Positions 1 through 8,642 of a DNA stretch of 64,000 bases are shown here, piece after piece. The position numbers and the translations under genes are program-made. Each line of letters opens with the position of its first letter. Position 1 is the stretch's first letter. The stretch covers positions 4,298,001-4,362,000 of the forward strand of contig NZ_CP010945.1 of NCBI RefSeq assembly GCF_000293885.2. Reading direction: 5' to 3'. This DNA is from Pseudomonas fluorescens NCIMB 11764. Its GTDB lineage: Bacteria > Pseudomonadota > Gammaproteobacteria > Pseudomonadales > Pseudomonadaceae. The notes below the pieces were generated by a model, which saw nothing but the letters and a program-made list of their open reading frames with translations, was not told the origin of the DNA and searched no databases.

Positions 1-543
1 CGGGTGCAACCAGCTGTCGCTCCAGCCGTGAAAAGCGCCGTCGACATTGACCCCATGGTGGCGTGCCAGGCGTTCGCGCAATTCGCCCTGATGCCAAACA
101 TCAGTGGTATGGCGAATGCCATCGAGGCTCTCGGTCTCGACAATCACGTGAGGCGCCAATGCAATGCTGCCCAACACGCGCGGATCGTTGGCGGCGGCAT
201 AGGCGAGGACGATGGATGCGCCGTCACTGTGACCGAGCAAGACCACTTGCGGCAGTTGCAAGGCATCGAGCAGCTGCCGCAGTTCACGAGGGCCGTCGCT
301 GCTCAGGTAGTTCAGCGGACGCGGCAGGGTTACCGGGCTCGATTGCCCATAACCCTGACGGCTGTAAGTGACTACACCGTAACCGCTAGCCTGGGCCAGG
401 CGCTGGGGGAAGTCTTTCCATTGATCGGCGCTGCCGAGGCCTTCGTGCAACAGCACAAGCGTCGGTCGCGATGGGTCAGCCGCAGGAATTTGGCGATATT
501 CCAGGCGCAGCGGCCCAAGTTGCAGAAATTGTTGTGGCGACAT
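1..543 (-). CDS. Alpha/beta hydrolase, C-terminus cut by window edge
   Basis: Reading the minus strand from an ATG at 543 gives 181 uninterrupted codons running off the start of the window, so the gene is partial. The protein has the alpha/beta-hydrolase layout: an early LVLLHEGLGS oxyanion-hole strand, a VTYSRQGYGQS segment, and the nucleophile elbow LLGHSDGASIVLA with Ser in GHSDG. The catalytic Asp/His end is probably outside the window. The substrate cannot be told. It is divergent from the xdhC-like gene, with 90 bp between the two starts. The plus-strand open frame over the same bases (4-621) is a shadow: only the minus strand has family motifs. Confidence 0.85.
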   Translation of the reverse strand, partial: MSPQQFLQLGPLRLEYRQIPAADPSRPTLVLLHEGLGSADQWKDFPQRLAQASGYGVVTYSRQGYGQSSPVTLPRPLNYLSSDGPRELRQLLDALQLPQVVLLGHSDGASIVLAYAAANDPRVLGSIALAPHVIVETESLDGIRHTTDVWHQGELRERLARHHGVNVDGAFHGWSDSWLHP

Positions 544-633
544 GTTGAATCAACGATTGAACAAGGTTGCTCGCAGGTTACCGTAAACGTAACCCTGCAT
601 GCAGCACCACGCTTTGCTTGAGGTACAGAAAAC

Positions 634-1605
634 ATGCGTCATCTCGATGTTCAGGTGATCGACCAGGCACTGCAATGGGCTCGCGAAGGGCAGGCCCAGT
701 GGCTGTGCACGGTGCTCTCCACCTATGGCTCGGCGCCGCGTGCGCCGGGTGCGATGCTGGTTACCAATGGCACGGGCGAACACGTCGGCTCGCTGTCGGG
801 TGGCTGCGTCGAAGAGGAGTTTCTCGAAAGCCTGGCGCGCGGTGAGTTACGCGACCCGGCGCAGATCGTCAGTTATGGCGACAGCATCGAGCAGCGCCAC
901 CGTCTACGATTGCCCTGTGGCGGCGTGCTGATCGTGCTGGTCGAGCATCGCGCCGCCAGCCTCGAATGGATCGCACACTTGGAGAGTCTGCAAGCAGCGT
1001 TGTTGGGGCAGCGCCGTCTGCAGCGTCATGTCGAGCTGAGCAGCGGTGCGTTGCGTCTGGACCCAGACACTGGACACGGCAGCGAGCGGGTGCAAGTCGA
1101 CGGCGAAAGAGTGCGCATCAGCGTTGGCCCGGCGTTACGCCTGATTCTGGCAGGACTCTCGCCTGTGGCTGAAGTCTGTGCCAGTTTTGCCCGCGCCATC
1201 GGCTGCGAAGTCATCGCCTGCGACCCTCGGGAAGAGATGATGCATGTACATCTCGAGGGCGTGGAGATGCAGCGTGTGCTGCCCTCAATGTTCATTGCCG
1301 CCGGAGGTTGCCACGCGGCGACGGCGGTGGTGGCGCTGACTCACGATCCGCGAATCGATGACCTGGCGCTGATGGAAGCGGTGCACACTCCGGCGTTTTA
1401 CATCGGCGCCATGGGATCTCAGGCAACGTCGGCCAAGCGCGCCGAGCGGCTGAAACGCATCGGTGGTCTGACGGATGAACAGATCGCCCGTTTACACATG
1501 CCCATCGGCCTCGATCTGGGCAGCAAGGCCCCGGCGGAGATCGCTCTGGCGGTGGTGGCCGATATCCTGCGCGTTTATCACGGGAAAGAGCGCCATGCCT
1601 TGTAA
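634..1605 (+). CDS. XdhC/CoxI family protein
   Basis: The 323-residue protein has an N-terminal XdhC_CoxI domain (STYGSAPRAPGAMLV, then GSLSGGCVEEEF at about residues 54-65). A C-terminal Rossmann-like XdhC_C domain follows, beginning near LILAGLSPVAEV and including VALTHDPRIDD and FYIGAMGSQATSAKR. Family members insert or sulfurate the molybdenum cofactor of xanthine-dehydrogenase-type enzymes in the cytoplasm. No molybdo-hydroxylase subunit is adjacent in this window, so its partner enzyme is unknown; the flanking hydrolase is divergent. GAGG lies just upstream of the ATG. Length is normal for the family. Confidence 0.88.
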   Translation: MRHLDVQVIDQALQWAREGQAQWLCTVLSTYGSAPRAPGAMLVTNGTGEHVGSLSGGCVEEEFLESLARGELRDPAQIVSYGDSIEQRHRLRLPCGGVLIVLVEHRAASLEWIAHLESLQAALLGQRRLQRHVELSSGALRLDPDTGHGSERVQVDGERVRISVGPALRLILAGLSPVAEVCASFARAIGCEVIACDPREEMMHVHLEGVEMQRVLPSMFIAAGGCHAATAVVALTHDPRIDDLALMEAVHTPAFYIGAMGSQATSAKRAERLKRIGGLTDEQIARLHMPIGLDLGSKAPAEIALAVVADILRVYHGKERHAL

Positions 1606-1793
1606 GGCGGTTTTTCCGACGAGTGTGGGGGCTGCGAAAGTCGAGGTAGACGCTCGGTCATTCGCGCGCGATAGTGGCCAGCCAAGTGTTGCTGAACCAT
1701 GGACCGATCGGCGGGCTTGTGAAATAGATAAGCGCCCCGATGATATGCATTGAGGCCGATAACAATATCGCTTCAAGCGAGCGGAGGAATCTG

Positions 1794-2648
1794 ATGTCGA
1801 TTGCCCAACGGGTTTTCCACGGCAGGTTTGGACGGGTCGCCTTGCTGAATATGGATCGTTCGCTGGTCACCCACACCCATTCCGAATGCCACGTGCTGGT
1901 CAAAGTGTCTGGCGAAGACACTTACTTCAATGTCAACGGTCGGCGGGTTCCGCTCAGCGATCGCACGGCGGTGCTGGTCAATGCCTGGGAGCCGCATTTC
2001 TACGATCCGCAGCCGGGTGCCGGTGCCACCCTGATCCTGGCGCTCTACATCGAGCCCGCCTGGCTGGCCACGGCCCAGCAGTCGCTGGCGCTCAGCGGTC
2101 GCCCGGACTTTTTCGCCCGGTCGTGCATCGAGCTGTCGAGTCGTAATCGCACCCTGGCCGACATCCTGGTCGCCGAAGCGCATGGTTGCGGGATCGTGCC
2201 GAAAGAGCGCATGGAATTCATGCTGTTCGACTTCCTGATCGAACTGATCGAGGACTTTTCCAGCTGGCGGCATTTGTCGCTACTGGGAGCGCCGAACTCA
2301 AATGAGTTCCGGGACGCGCGTGTGCGCCGTGGCACCGCCTGGTTGCTTGAGCACCTCGATGATCCGAACCCGATCGACAACGCCGCGCGGGCTTGTGGTC
2401 TATCGCGCGCACACTTCTTTGCGCTGTTCAAGAAAGATACCGGCATGACGCCGACCCTGCTGCTGAACGACGCGCGCATGCGCCGGGCTTTTGCCTGGCT
2501 TGAGCGTGAGCGCAGTGGAACGTTGGGCCTGTTGTCGGAGAACCTAGGGTTCTCCGAGCAAGGTCATTTCACACGGTTCTTCCGTCAGCATATCGGCGCT
2601 TCCCCCAGCCAGTATCGGCGTGTGGTTGATAGTTATACGGCGGTTTGA
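1794..2648 (+). CDS. AraC-family transcriptional regulator
   Basis: The 284-residue protein has an N-terminal cupin-like ligand-binding domain (THTHSECHVLVKVSG, then RTAVLVNAWEPH). The C-terminal double helix-turn-helix starts near LDDPNPIDNAARACGLSRAHF and includes SENLGFSEQGHFTRFFRQHIGASPSQYRR in two adjoining stretches, typical of AraC DNA-binding domains. The frame is open from 1740, but the ATG at 1794 is preceded by GGAGG at normal spacing and is the better start. The ligand and target genes are not evident. It may regulate the neighbouring xdhC-like gene; that is only positional inference. Confidence 0.88.
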   Translation: MSIAQRVFHGRFGRVALLNMDRSLVTHTHSECHVLVKVSGEDTYFNVNGRRVPLSDRTAVLVNAWEPHFYDPQPGAGATLILALYIEPAWLATAQQSLALSGRPDFFARSCIELSSRNRTLADILVAEAHGCGIVPKERMEFMLFDFLIELIEDFSSWRHLSLLGAPNSNEFRDARVRRGTAWLLEHLDDPNPIDNAARACGLSRAHFFALFKKDTGMTPTLLLNDARMRRAFAWLERERSGTLGLLSENLGFSEQGHFTRFFRQHIGASPSQYRRVVDSYTAV

Positions 2649-2659
2649 ACCGAGAGGAG

Positions 2660-2687
2660 GGCGGGAGTATTGGGTAATGCTCCCGCC
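2660..2687 (+). terminator. Possible terminator hairpin after the AraC gene
   Basis: GGCGGGAG and CTCCCGCC form a perfect 8-bp stem with a 12-nt loop, 12 bp after the AraC-family stop codon. The following run is only weakly T-rich, so termination efficiency is uncertain. Confidence 0.4.
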
Positions 2688-2751
2688 GATGAAGTTAGTC
2701 TTTCATCTTGAAACTCTGAGCTTTTAAAGGTTACGAAATTTGTAGCGTCTA

Positions 2752-3042
2752 TTAATTGTCCATAAAGTCATAAATCTCTTTCATGCGTTCTTCGCGCATC
2801 AATTCAAGCTCTTCCATGGTTTCAGCTACCCACTGCAGGATAAAGTCCCAGTAATCGCAGTCGTGAGCGTCCGCTTCTGCTTCAAATGCTTCTTTCAGAA
2901 ACTTAAAGCGATATTCTTCTGGCGAGAGCCCGCAGTTTTCAGCGAGACTGTAGTTCAGTTCGCTGAGCTCAAGTTGGATCCATAAGTTGGCGTCCAGGAA
3001 TTTCTTCAGGGCGAGTTCGGCTCTAAGTTCTTTTGCGATCAT
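2752..3042 (-). CDS. Small acidic hypothetical protein
   Basis: This is a 96-residue, very acidic, predicted mostly helical protein rich in Glu, Leu and Trp (EELELMREERMKEIYDFMDN at the end). I recognise no domain. It has no signal peptide or membrane segment. Base composition is lower in GC than the upstream chromosomal genes, fitting an accessory region. It lies 70 bp downstream of the SPOR-like gene on the same strand and could be co-transcribed. An immunity-like or regulatory role is possible from size and charge, but nothing in the sequence proves it. Confidence 0.5.
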   Translation of the reverse strand: MIAKELRAELALKKFLDANLWIQLELSELNYSLAENCGLSPEEYRFKFLKEAFEAEADAHDCDYWDFILQWVAETMEELELMREERMKEIYDFMDN

Positions 3043-3112
3043 GAATACTCTCTAGTGCCATGAAATAGGTAGATACTTGGTGGAGATGAGTGCAGCGCCA
3101 AACAGGATTTAG

Positions 3113-3856
3113 TCAATTCCCAGCCATCACCCATCCTCTAACACCATGAATTTCACTCAACTGTTTCACGACCCGGGCCGCGTCCTGCTTTTGTTGATAC
3201 GGGCCGATGACGACAAAGTTGTTTTCTTTACGCGCTACCGGTAACTCCAGCTGCTTAATGGCTTTTACTGCGCGATGGCGGCTGGGTGTGTTCAATGCAA
3301 TTTCGACCACCCATAGGCCGGATGAAGGCGTCGTTGAAGCTACTTTTTTAGCGTGTAAAATATAGCCGCCGCACGTCAGGCACGGGCGTTCCAGCGTGAT
3401 TAGCGAACCTGGTTCGGTGCGAAAGGCATGCCATTGCGGCTCAATGGTTTTTTTGCGGGCGAAGAGTGCCAAGAGCAGGCCGGTAAAAGCAATCAGACCG
3501 CTGAGAATAATTGTCCATTTGTGTACCTGTGTGGGCAATGAAGACAGCGTAAGTACCGGTGTTTCGTCTGTCTTTTCGATCAAGAACTGTACGGCGTCAG
3601 CCTCCATTGAATCGGGTAAAGGGGGCTCGTTTTCTGCAAGGTGCGTGAGCCCGTCGGAATCTTTTGCACTGAGCTCTGTCGCAACTTTATTAGCGGTGTC
3701 ATCAAGTAGTTTTTCAAATGTTGTCACTTTTTGCTGGATGTATGAATTGTCGACGTTATTTTGACAAGTTGGTCCTGTGGACGTGTAGGTCCATAGTAGT
3801 GCTGAAAGTTGCCCAAAAACGCCAGTTACCAGGAAACCCAAGCCAAGCTTTCGCAC
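3113..3856 (-). CDS. Membrane protein with C-terminal SPOR-like domain
   Basis: The 247-residue protein has an N-terminal signal/anchor segment (LGLGFLVTGVFGQLSALLW), a loop with a single Cys, and a second membrane segment (WTIILSGLIAFTGLLLALFA at about residues 114-133). A CLTCGGYILHAKK Cys pair follows. The C-terminal stretch has a SPOR-like pattern (NNFVVIGPYQQKQDAARVV). SPOR domains bind denuded peptidoglycan; this one is recognised by pattern only. The two membrane segments would put the middle part in the periplasm and the SPOR-like end in the cytoplasm or the reverse, so topology is unresolved. GC is lower than the chromosomal flank. No family name can be given with confidence. Confidence 0.55.
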   Translation of the reverse strand: MRKLGLGFLVTGVFGQLSALLWTYTSTGPTCQNNVDNSYIQQKVTTFEKLLDDTANKVATELSAKDSDGLTHLAENEPPLPDSMEADAVQFLIEKTDETPVLTLSSLPTQVHKWTIILSGLIAFTGLLLALFARKKTIEPQWHAFRTEPGSLITLERPCLTCGGYILHAKKVASTTPSSGLWVVEIALNTPSRHRAVKAIKQLELPVARKENNFVVIGPYQQKQDAARVVKQLSEIHGVRGWVMAGN

Positions 3857-3891
3857 GGCACCCTCTCCAAATCAAATGAAAAGTTATTTGT

Positions 3892-3917
3892 CCCATTTTT
3901 TTCTGATAAAAAATGGG
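3892..3917. repeat. Perfect inverted repeat (CCCATTTTTT / AAAAAATGGG)
   Basis: A 10-bp stem with a 6-nt loop lies 36 bp upstream of the SPOR-like gene start. It could act as a terminator in either direction or shape the 5' leader. The surrounding 3857-4308 interval is AT-richer than the flanks and holds only short open frames without recognisable motifs. Confidence 0.4.
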
Positions 3918-4308
3918 TCTATTGTTGATCCTGGGATGGTCTACGTTCTTGAGCGCGTCAGTGTGCCCAAGAGCCAAAACTAGTTGGCTGCTTTTTGTTG
4001 TTTTAAAGAACATCGGCCATGCACTTTATAGACTGTAGGTTGACGAAAAAGGCTCAGGTAATCGAAAAAAAACCGTATCAGATGGATTTGATGAGGGCCA
4101 ATTAAAACACTTGTATTTAAGGTTAATATCGTGGCCAAAGTACCTGGCCAAAGATTCAAGCCAAGCCTGCGCGCTCGGTATAAATGAAAGGATTGTTAGC
4201 CGGCCCTTTACGGTACGGAAGGGGAGAAGCAACTGAATTTTTTGTCACCCTTTCAAACGATGCCGATGTGCTGCACTACACTTCAGGTGCCATTCCTACC
4301 GCAGAGAG

Positions 4309-4422
4309 TTCTTGGAGAACGCTCCAGATACTGTGCTTAGTCCTGAAGAGTTCGCGGAAATGAGCGCTCAGATTGAAAGCTCTGCTCAACACGCCTGGCC
4401 GTGGACGCATTACCGGTCCTGA
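4309..4422 (+). pseudogene. 3' tail of an unknown gene (copy A)
   Basis: The frame ending at TGA 4420-4422 encodes a tail reading LSPEEFAEMSAQIESSAQ then HAWPWTHYRS. The same tail, nearly base-identical, occurs at 16561-16674 before the intact kefB. No plausible start is seen in either copy, so both look like the severed 3' end of a gene lost before the duplication. The family is not recognised. The DNA identity between copies starts here (TTCTTGG-GAACGCTCC) and marks the left border of the duplicated segment. Confidence 0.5.
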
Positions 4423-4428
4423 TGTGGG

Positions 4429-4980
4429 ATGAGGGTCAATGCTATGGCCGCTGAAGGCAACGTCGGACAATTATTTGCTGTCGTCACTTTGCTTGCCGCC
4501 GCCGTGGTGGCAGTGCCGCTGCTCAAACGCATCGGGCTCGGCTCAGTGGTCGGTTATCTGGCGGCAGGGCTGATAATTGGCCCCTTCGGACTGCAACTGA
4601 TCAATAACCCCCACACCATCATTGAGGTGGCCGAGCTGGGTGTGGCGATGTTTCTTTTTGTGATTGGACTGGAGATGGTGGTCTGTGCTGTTCTGCTCAC
4701 TTTTGTCGGCATGGCTTTTGGATTCCCTTGGCAGGTGTCATTTGTCTGCGCAGCGAGTTTTGTACTCACCTCCACGGCCCTGGTTATGCAAGTTCTCTCG
4801 GAACGCGGTGACATTACCGAGCCGAGAGGGCAGCACGTCAGCGCTCTGATTGACCAAGGTGTTCTGCAGACCACTGTGGGCGAGCACTTCGGTGCGATTA
4901 ATGCGGCCAACATGCGTCGTGCCCATGCGCTGGTCGAGAGCGGCAAGGCCCGGGGCAAGATCGTTCTAGAAGGTTTCTGA
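4429..4980 (+). pseudogene. Chimeric remnant: KefB N-terminus fused to oxidoreductase C-terminus
   Basis: The 183-codon frame (probable start ATG 4444 after GAGGGT) matches the N-terminus of the intact antiporter at 16696 up to the GDITEPRGQH segment. At about 4840 it switches to the last 45 or so residues of the zinc-type oxidoreductase at 19504 (LIDQGVLQTTVGEHFGAINA onward). It also lacks 60 nt, removing the 20 residues after GLEM that the intact copy has. The chimera keeps only the first membrane helices of an exchanger and the tail of a soluble enzyme, so a working product is unlikely. It is the scar of a roughly 3.2-kb internal deletion in a duplicated segment. Confidence 0.85.
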
Positions 4981-5089
4981 CTTCACTCCTCGGGCGGGCT
5001 CGCTTGCGGGCCTCTGAACCGCCTGCGGCATCACTGCCATTTTTTATGTCGCAGAGTGGACGATGAATCCGTCCAGTAACGTATTGGTT

Positions 5090-6079
5090 TCAGTTCGCTT
5101 CAGAACGAGGCTGTACTCCGAATTGCGCAACGATGTGAGTCCCCAGCTCCTCAATGACTTGCGCAGCAGGGCGCTTTCCGTATTTGAGATTCAGGATAAC
5201 GTGGTCCACTCCGATTTCCTCAAGCGACTCCAGCAAAAAACGGAGATGGTAGTGTCCAAGTTTGAACCCCAAATGAATGCGAGTGGGCGGCGTGGACGGG
5301 TTCTCATCGAGGTCGATGTAAAGCGACTGAGTGAAGGGCTTATAGACGGAACCACATTGCTTCATGACCTCCAGCCGCCAATCTTCCACGATCAGTCGCT
5401 GCATGTTCGGTGGGCGTGGATAGTTGATCCATCCGACGCTTTCGCGCGCGATCCAATCCAGTGACTGGCGGCTATTGCCGGTCACGAACATTGGAATGAC
5501 TTGGGTTGTGGGTTTCGGAATGAGGTCTGCACCCTGCATCTCACCACCGCTCCAGCGAATGGGCTCAAAGCTGGTGCTGTGGGCTTGGCGAATCACCTCG
5601 TAGTGCTCTCGAAAGATGTCTCCGCGCCTTTCGGGATCGACGCCAAAAGCCGAAAACTCCACTGGGCGATCGCCGGAAGCTACACCCAGAATCAAGCGAC
5701 CTGCGCTCAACTGATCGACGCTGGCTGATGCCTTGGCCGTGTGCAGAGGATGGTGTAACGGGATGGCAATGGATGCGGTACCAAGCGCTATCTCCGACGT
5801 ATGAGCGGCCATATAGCCCAGGTAAACCCAGGGGTCGAAGACTTGGCCGACATCACCGAAATTAGGGTCCCGAAGAGGCACATCGCGAAACCAGAGCGCG
5901 CAGAAGCCCAGCGCCTCTGCTCGTTTGGCCAATGCGACCTGGTTGAGCATGTTCGGCGTGTCCCCATCGAAGGCCTCCAAAGGAAAGAACAATCCCAGGC
6001 TCAAATGACCCGGAGTGAAGGTTCGGCTGAACCCTCGATGCTCCTGATAAGGAATCGTGCTCGGCCGATACATACTCAT
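5090..6079 (-). CDS. Luciferase-like (LLM class) flavin-dependent oxidoreductase, copy A
   Basis: The 329-residue protein belongs to the bacterial-luciferase-like monooxygenase superfamily and resembles the BA3436-type subgroup (TIGR03571) by memory of its pattern. Visible features are LSLGLFFPLEAF at the start, AEALGFCALWFRDVPL, the TSEIALGTASIAIPLHHPL strand, and the LSAGRLILGVASGDRP F420/FMN-type motif. The frame extends to 6172, but ATG 6079 has GAGGAAG at good spacing and matches the start of copy B. Copy B (20685-21674) has equal length and differs at only a few percent of residues. Flavin-dependent oxidation of an unknown substrate is expected. It is a duplicate retained intact although its neighbours were deleted. 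Confidence 0.85.
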   Translation of the reverse strand: MSMYRPSTIPYQEHRGFSRTFTPGHLSLGLFFPLEAFDGDTPNMLNQVALAKRAEALGFCALWFRDVPLRDPNFGDVGQVFDPWVYLGYMAAHTSEIALGTASIAIPLHHPLHTAKASASVDQLSAGRLILGVASGDRPVEFSAFGVDPERRGDIFREHYEVIRQAHSTSFEPIRWSGGEMQGADLIPKPTTQVIPMFVTGNSRQSLDWIARESVGWINYPRPPNMQRLIVEDWRLEVMKQCGSVYKPFTQSLYIDLDENPSTPPTRIHLGFKLGHYHLRFLLESLEEIGVDHVILNLKYGKRPAAQVIEELGTHIVAQFGVQPRSEAN

Positions 6080-6141
6080 CTTCCTCAATGGGAGAACGTG
6101 AACAGCGCCCCTGTTTCCAGAGGCGCTGCGGCATCGGTCGC

Positions 6142-6290
6142 TTGGGAACGACAGGTGGGGTAGTGGGTGCAATCTTTGCCCGTAGCGCCGTACATGCTGG
6201 TCGGGTCGACCGGAGTGAGGGGCCAGTTGCAGGCAGTACTCGCGGGCAGTTCCGGATTGGCGATGAGCGGACGGTCAAAATAAATCAGGT
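6142..6290 (-). pseudogene. Old Yellow Enzyme family C-terminal remnant (copy A)
   Basis: The minus strand reads FDRPLIANPELPAS, NWPLTPVD, then a degenerate SMYGATGKDCTHYPT. This matches the usual end of alkene reductases (FIANPDL ... GYTDYP). No upstream catalytic part exists. The matching fragment in copy B is at 21735-21925. Confidence 0.6.
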
Positions 6291-6315
6291 CTCTTCAGCC
6301 CGATACATCGCCTGA

Positions 6316-7015
6316 GCAAAAGCAGGGGATCATCCAACAAGCGTAGGCGGCTTTGCGCGGAACCGCCATGTCCGTCGTCCGTCTCGGTACCAGTCGCAGA
6401 TGGTTACACCGCAGTCTGGGCCTTGGGCGTCGTGATCGGCGCGCCTCGGGTTGCTATTTTTGCTGCATGCTGGAGCGATGGTCACATCGAGCAGCCGTTG
6501 CAACTGATCCAGCAGGCTGAGTGGCTATGTACAAAGCTAAGCAGCAAGGGCGCAACATCTTTTCAGTGTGCGCTGGGAGCATCCGGATAAAGGATTATCT
6601 CACCCGGTATTTGTACCCGCGGCAGAGGACAGTCGTCAGGTCAGCCCGCTGAGCCTTTGGGTACTCGACCGGCAATTGTGTCCGGCCCCAGTCCTGAAAT
6701 TCAGACGATAAGATAAATTTTCAGACCCCAACGCAGAACTCCATCTCCCCAGGCAAGGCACTCTCTGCGCCTTTCTCACACACTCGGCACTAATGCTATC
6801 GCGCTGCATAACAACAAGAGCCGCGAAAAAATGAGTAGCGCTGAGACTCCGCTTCGAGGCATGACTTCAATGCAATAACTAACCGCTCAGGCCGCTAGCT
6901 TATTTATCTAAATATACCTGAACACTATCTACCGTTCCTTCGTGTGCATTGCGTTGGCCTGGAAGATTTTGCGTTGCTTCTATTACTTCAAAATAACAAA
7001 TGGAGCGCCATATAA
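6316..7015. other. Gene-free interval with GGDEF debris
   Basis: These 700 bp hold no intact gene. Similarity to copy B ends near 6380. At about 6527-6560 the plus strand reads VAMYKAKQQGRNIFS, the typical end of a GGDEF diguanylate cyclase domain, with the preceding residues in another frame, so it is a frameshifted remnant. The last 150 bp are AT-rich and should carry the porin promoter; I see no clear operator. Confidence 0.45.
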
Positions 7016-8323
7016 ATGAGTGGAAAAACAATAACTGCAAGTTCGGTGTTTCTTAGTATCACCCTGAGTGTCCAGGCGCATGCTGACTTCCTGAGTGATA
7101 GCAAAGCCACCTTGGGAATGAGAAACTTCTACTTCAATAACGACAACCGCGATGGCGTTGCCGCCCCTACCAAAACCGAAGAATGGGCGCAGGGTTTCAT
7201 GCTGGACTTCAAATCGGGCTATACCGACGGCATGGTTGGCTTTGGTGTCGATGGCCTGGGGTTGCTGGGGGTTAACCTGGACAGCGGCAAAGGACGGCAT
7301 GTCGGCAGCAGCATGATGCCTTCTGACAGTGACAACCGTGCCGTCGACGAGTGGAGCAGGCTGGGGCTGACCGGAAAAGTCAAAATGTCGAAAACTGAAC
7401 TTCGCTACGGCACCTTGATTCCGAAACTCCCAATTCTGGTCGCCAACGATGGGCGCGTGCTTCCGCAAACCTTCGAGGGCGTTCAAATCACCTCGAGCGA
7501 GCTCAATAGCCTGACCTTGACTGGAGGTCGGATCGAACATGCAATAGGACGTGGTTCGAGCGATCAGACGGGGCTGGCCGTTACTGGTGGTACGCGCGAA
7601 AGCAATCAGTTTGACTTCGCCGGGGGCGATTGGAAAGTCACCAAGGATCTGACAGCTCAGTACTACTACGCCGGCCTCGATAACTACTATACGCAGCATT
7701 TTTTGGGATTGATTCACACCCTTGCCATCTCGGACAATCAGTCCCTAAAAACCGACCTGCGCTACTTCAAAACTGACTCGTCAGGTGCAAATAGCTCCGG
7801 TACGTCAGGCTACAGAGTTAGTGGCTACACCAAAAACGGTGATGGAGAAATCGACAACCGTACCTGGAGTGCCGCGTTGATTTATACACTGGGTGGCCAC
7901 GCGATTACTGCGGGGTACCAAAGTGTGTCGGATGGCAGCAACTTCACTCAACTCAGTCAGGGTAGCCTGACAGACAAGGGCGCCGGTGGAGCAAGCCTGT
8001 ACCTGTATACAGACCGCCTGATCCAAACTTTCACCCGCGCAGGCGAGCGCACAGCTTTCGGTCAGTATGCTTACGACTTCGCCGCTCTGGGTGTCCCTGG
8101 CCTGAAAGGCTCGGTCATGTACCTCTCCGGTGATAATATTAAAACTACGTTCGGCAACAACCAAAAGGAATGGGAAAGAGACATTAGTCTGGACTACGTC
8201 TTTCAATCCGGAGCGCTCAAAGGCGTCGGGTTCGGCTGGCGTAACGGCAAGTCCAACAGCGAAGCATCTCGAAACGTAGATCAGAATCGAGTTTTTGTGA
8301 GTTATAGCATTCCGCTTCTCTAG
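7016..8323 (+). CDS. OprD-family outer membrane porin
   Basis: The 435-residue protein starts with a signal peptide (SSVFLSITLSVQAHA, cleavage before DF), followed by OprD hallmarks: DSKATLGMRNFYFNND, EEWAQGFMLDFKSGYTDG, VGFGVDGLGLLGVNLD. Amphipathic beta strands alternate throughout, and the C-terminus is VFVSYSIPLL, with a hydrophobic end suited to BAM insertion. OprD porins form 18-stranded channels for basic amino acids, dipeptides or aromatic acids; the substrate cannot be assigned here. A GGAG lies upstream of the ATG. It stands alone between debris and the CmcJ-like gene. Confidence 0.9.
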   Translation: MSGKTITASSVFLSITLSVQAHADFLSDSKATLGMRNFYFNNDNRDGVAAPTKTEEWAQGFMLDFKSGYTDGMVGFGVDGLGLLGVNLDSGKGRHVGSSMMPSDSDNRAVDEWSRLGLTGKVKMSKTELRYGTLIPKLPILVANDGRVLPQTFEGVQITSSELNSLTLTGGRIEHAIGRGSSDQTGLAVTGGTRESNQFDFAGGDWKVTKDLTAQYYYAGLDNYYTQHFLGLIHTLAISDNQSLKTDLRYFKTDSSGANSSGTSGYRVSGYTKNGDGEIDNRTWSAALIYTLGGHAITAGYQSVSDGSNFTQLSQGSLTDKGAGGASLYLYTDRLIQTFTRAGERTAFGQYAYDFAALGVPGLKGSVMYLSGDNIKTTFGNNQKEWERDISLDYVFQSGALKGVGFGWRNGKSNSEASRNVDQNRVFVSYSIPLL

Positions 8324-8642
8324 ACCGTGGTGCGGGAAGTTTGATTCAACCAACGTCCGAACCCGTTATGGCAGACAAACGATTGTAAAGGGCGGGCCGG
8401 GATATCGGATGCTCATGATCGGCGCAGACCCGGAGTGCGACACGCCAGTCATGGTCAAGCTGGTCGTCGATGCCGAGGTAAGAGTGGTCCTTTTCTACCG
8501 GTCGGGTGCCATGCACCTCGGGCTACATTTGATAGTGTCCATTCGAAGGCATACGATTGAGCGGGAAGGTGTCTACGTACAAGTTACAGATCCGCCACGG
8601 TGACACCACGCCGGAAGCGGTCAGCAGACCGGGAGGTGTTAC
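8324..8642. other. Intergenic region between porin and CmcJ-like gene
   Basis: 319 bp without a convincing gene. The plus frame at 8409-8603 has no recognisable motif and ends before the next ribosome-binding site. I see no terminator hairpin or known operator. Confidence 0.3.

Noticed and set aside
4..621. Long plus-strand open frame at the window start
   Set aside because: The minus strand of the same bases encodes an alpha/beta hydrolase with a GHSDG elbow; the plus frame has no motif.
3756..4232. Two short minus-strand frames upstream of the duplicated segment
   Set aside because: No ribosome-binding site, no protein-like pattern, and one overlaps the SPOR-like gene; treated as chance frames in AT-richer DNA.
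5063..5464. Plus-strand frame of 133 codons, repeated at 20628-21059
   Set aside because: It is the antisense shadow of the luciferase-like gene; its repetition only reflects the duplication of that gene.
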